The notes below the pieces were generated by a model that had not been told where the DNA came from, did no database searches, and worked only from the letters and a program-made list of their open reading frames with translations. Made by a program: the position numbers and the translations under genes. Shown here one piece after another: positions 5,975-7,305 of a stretch of 7,305 bases of DNA (within the stretch, counting starts at the first letter, position 1; each line of letters starts with the position of its first letter). Source of the DNA: Prevotella sp. UBA6429 (GTDB taxonomy: Bacteria > Bacteroidota > Bacteroidia > Bacteroidales > Bacteroidaceae); the NCBI GenBank assembly GCA_002437285.1, contig DJOV01000032.1, forward strand, positions 5,566 to 12,870, read 5' to 3'.

Positions 5975-6964
5975 CTATTCAAAAGGAAGATATACTTTCT
6001 GTAATACTTCCTCGTATTCTTTTCTGCAATCACTCTTCGAGGTAATGCCTCCTCCAGCCTTGAAATACGTTCCCTGCTTGTCCTGTTCAAGAAAGCGTAT
6101 CATTACTGCCGAGTTCAGTTCACCTTTATTATATAAGCCCATTACTCCTGTATAAAATTCACGGTCATAGCCTTCCGCCTCATGGATGATCTCCATTGTC
6201 TTGTCCTTTGGAGCACCTGTTATAGAACCAGCTGGCAGCATAGCAGCCAAGATGTCACCGATGTGCTTTTGATAGTCTGCCGGCAATTTGCCGCTTATCT
6301 CAGAACTGGTCTGTAGGATGTCCCCCTTGTTGGTATGGAGTACATCTATATAACGGTATCTGTCCACCCTTACATATTCCGCCACACAGCTAAGGTCGTT
6401 GCGAATCAAGTCAACGATGGTGGCATGTTCGGCGGTTTCTTTCTCGTCGTCCATCAATACTTGCCCGGCATCGGGCATGGAAGCATCAATCGTGCCTTTC
6501 ATCGGATAAGCATAAATCGTTCCGTCCTTTATCCTCACGAATGTTTCCGGTGAGAAGCACATGAACTGCCTATTGCTCTTATTGTCTTTCAGCAGAATCT
6601 TGTACTTGCCTTTAGCCCGTAGGAAGATGTCCTCAAACGGAAGGTCACAGTCCACAGCCACCTTACAAGTAAGGTTTGCAAGGTAACTGTTGCCACGCAA
6701 TATGTTGCCTTTGACAGTCTCGAAACTTCTCGTGTAATCTTCAAAGTCCGGCGCATACACTTTCCAAATCGGAGTTTTGGCAGACGCAGAGAGCGACTGC
6801 CGCTTTGCATTGGTGATGCCCTCAAAGTCATAGAGGCATTCGTCTGGACTTATCTCAGACAACTTTCGTATGTATGCCTTCGTACCAGCATAGTTGATGA
6901 CAAAAAGGAACGGTTCGTTGTCACCGACCTGTTGGTTAAGGTGGTCTGTTATGTTCTGTTTCAT
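5975..6964 (-). CDS. pabB: aminodeoxychorismate synthase component I
   Basis: Chorismate-binding enzyme of 329 residues that aminates chorismate to 4-amino-4-deoxychorismate, the first step from chorismate to p-aminobenzoate. Motifs in order: GNSYLANLT (91-99), PMKGT (154-158) whose Lys156 matches the nucleophilic lysine that distinguishes PabB from anthranilate synthase (PIAGT), VDLIRNDL (184-191), SITGAPK (247-253) and GGGITSKSD (304-312). The shorter length compared with E. coli PabB reflects a reduced N-terminal region, which I associate with Bacteroidota forms. The frame is open back to 7015, but a promoter with -33 and -7 elements occupies 6985-7016, so the start is taken at 6964 (MKQNITDHLN). 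The glutamine amidotransferase subunit (PabA/TrpG) is not in the window and must be supplied elsewhere, or free ammonia used. pabC follows after 15 bases in the same transcript. Confidence 0.92.
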   Translation of the reverse strand: MKQNITDHLNQQVGDNEPFLFVINYAGTKAYIRKLSEISPDECLYDFEGITNAKRQSLSASAKTPIWKVYAPDFEDYTRSFETVKGNILRGNSYLANLTCKVAVDCDLPFEDIFLRAKGKYKILLKDNKSNRQFMCFSPETFVRIKDGTIYAYPMKGTIDASMPDAGQVLMDDEKETAEHATIVDLIRNDLSCVAEYVRVDRYRYIDVLHTNKGDILQTSSEISGKLPADYQKHIGDILAAMLPAGSITGAPKDKTMEIIHEAEGYDREFYTGVMGLYNKGELNSAVMIRFLEQDKQGTYFKAGGGITSKSDCRKEYEEVLQKVYLPFE

Positions 6965-6979
6965 TGTTTTTTGTATAAG

Positions 6980-7042
6980 GGTTGCAAAATTATACCATTT
7001 CCAAGAGAACACCAAACAAATCAGTAGCCGTGTTCGCTACAA
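6980..7042 (-). promoter_or_regulatory. pabB-pabC promoter module, copy B
   Basis: On the minus strand TTTG (plus 7013-7016), a 20-bp spacer and TAATTTTG (plus 6985-6992) form a full Bacteroidota promoter. Transcription would start near 6978, about 15 bases before the pabB ATG. Just upstream is an inverted repeat, GTAGC (7024-7028) and GCTAC (7036-7040), a possible regulator site. The whole 63-bp module recurs at 5249-5311 with identical spacing. It decides the pabB start, since the longer reading would begin upstream of the promoter. Confidence 0.75.
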
Positions 7043-7070
7043 TAGCATATTTATGCTTTTTGTATGCTAT
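7042..7070. repeat. overlapping inverted repeats upstream of pabB
   Basis: ATAGCATA (7042-7049) is the exact reverse complement of TATGCTAT (7063-7070). Part of the same arm, GCATA (7045-7049), can instead pair with TATGC at 7052-7056 across a two-base loop. The two hairpins are mutually exclusive. No gene is seen from here to the window end. Confidence 0.45.
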
Positions 7071-7276
7071 ATTTTCTTAAAATTAAACACTTTTGTTGTA
7101 CTTTTCACACCGAAACAGCAATCCAAGATTCCATTTCTGCACAAATATTTTACATCTGATAAGTGTATGCAAATTCTTGTTTTATTACTTTTCATTTACT
7201 TGTTGAGTTTTTGTCAACACATTCAATCTCAAACAGTTAATATAGCATAAATTTAATACCCGACAGGTACAATTTT

Positions 7277-7297
7277 TATCTTTGCACCTTAACTTTG
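7277..7297 (+). promoter_or_regulatory. rightward promoter-like cores at the window edge
   Basis: Two matches to the -7 consensus TAnnTTTG lie close together: TATCTTTG (7277-7284) and TAACTTTG (7290-7297). TTTA at 7252-7255, 21 bp upstream of the first, is a weak -33 candidate. They probably serve a gene starting beyond the window. The stretch 7071-7276 is AT-rich and shows no gene; the only other structure is a small TGTTGA/TCAACA inverted repeat (7201-7219). Confidence 0.4.
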
Positions 7298-7305
7298 CTC
7301 TTTCA

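Noticed and set aside
6965..7015. N-terminal extension of pabB to 7015
   Set aside because: The 17 extra codons overlap the -7 and -33 promoter elements and add residues unlike a PabB start; the ATG at 6964 sits at a natural distance from the promoter.

Overview
The window looks like Bacteroidota DNA, most likely Bacteroidales of the Prevotella type. Its promoters have the Bacteroidota form (TAnnTTTG at -7, TTTG at -33), its start codons follow AT-rich leaders without strong Shine-Dalgarno sequences, and its proteins read as Bacteroidales types. The genus is an inference from protein flavour, not a database result.

Left part (1-5048, GC-rich): a probable sugar-uptake locus with divergent transcription. 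On the minus strand is a 769-residue TonB-dependent-receptor-like outer-membrane protein (84-2393). On the plus strand a sugar permease of the FHS branch of the major facilitator superfamily (2781-3997) is followed 52 bp later by a PfkB-family fructokinase (4050-4931), which is closed by a good intrinsic terminator (5011-5048). The permease is broken by a one-base deletion near 3438-3440. The simplest reading is receptor for outer-membrane entry, permease for inner-membrane import and fructokinase for phosphorylation. The 387-bp divergent region carries matching promoter cores facing outwards and a set of inverted and direct repeats that look like a shared operator.

Middle (4932-5353): no convincing gene. 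It holds the terminator, tandem repeats of 26-bp period, an apparent orphan leftward promoter and an abrupt shift to AT-richer sequence.

Right part (5050-7305, AT-richer): a minus-strand operon pabB-pabC (6964-5354) for p-aminobenzoate synthesis in the folate pathway. pabB is assigned a start at 6964 because a well-formed promoter lies inside the longer open frame. That promoter and an adjacent 17-bp inverted repeat occur a second time, 1731 bp away, beyond the end of pabC. A long hairpin spans the pabC stop codon. The last 290 bp hold no gene but contain overlapping inverted repeats and rightward promoter-like cores at the window edge.

I see no RNA gene, CRISPR array, insertion sequence or complete mobile element. 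The most rewarding points are the divergent operator region, the permease frameshift, the duplicated promoter module around pabBC and the hairpin at the pabC stop.
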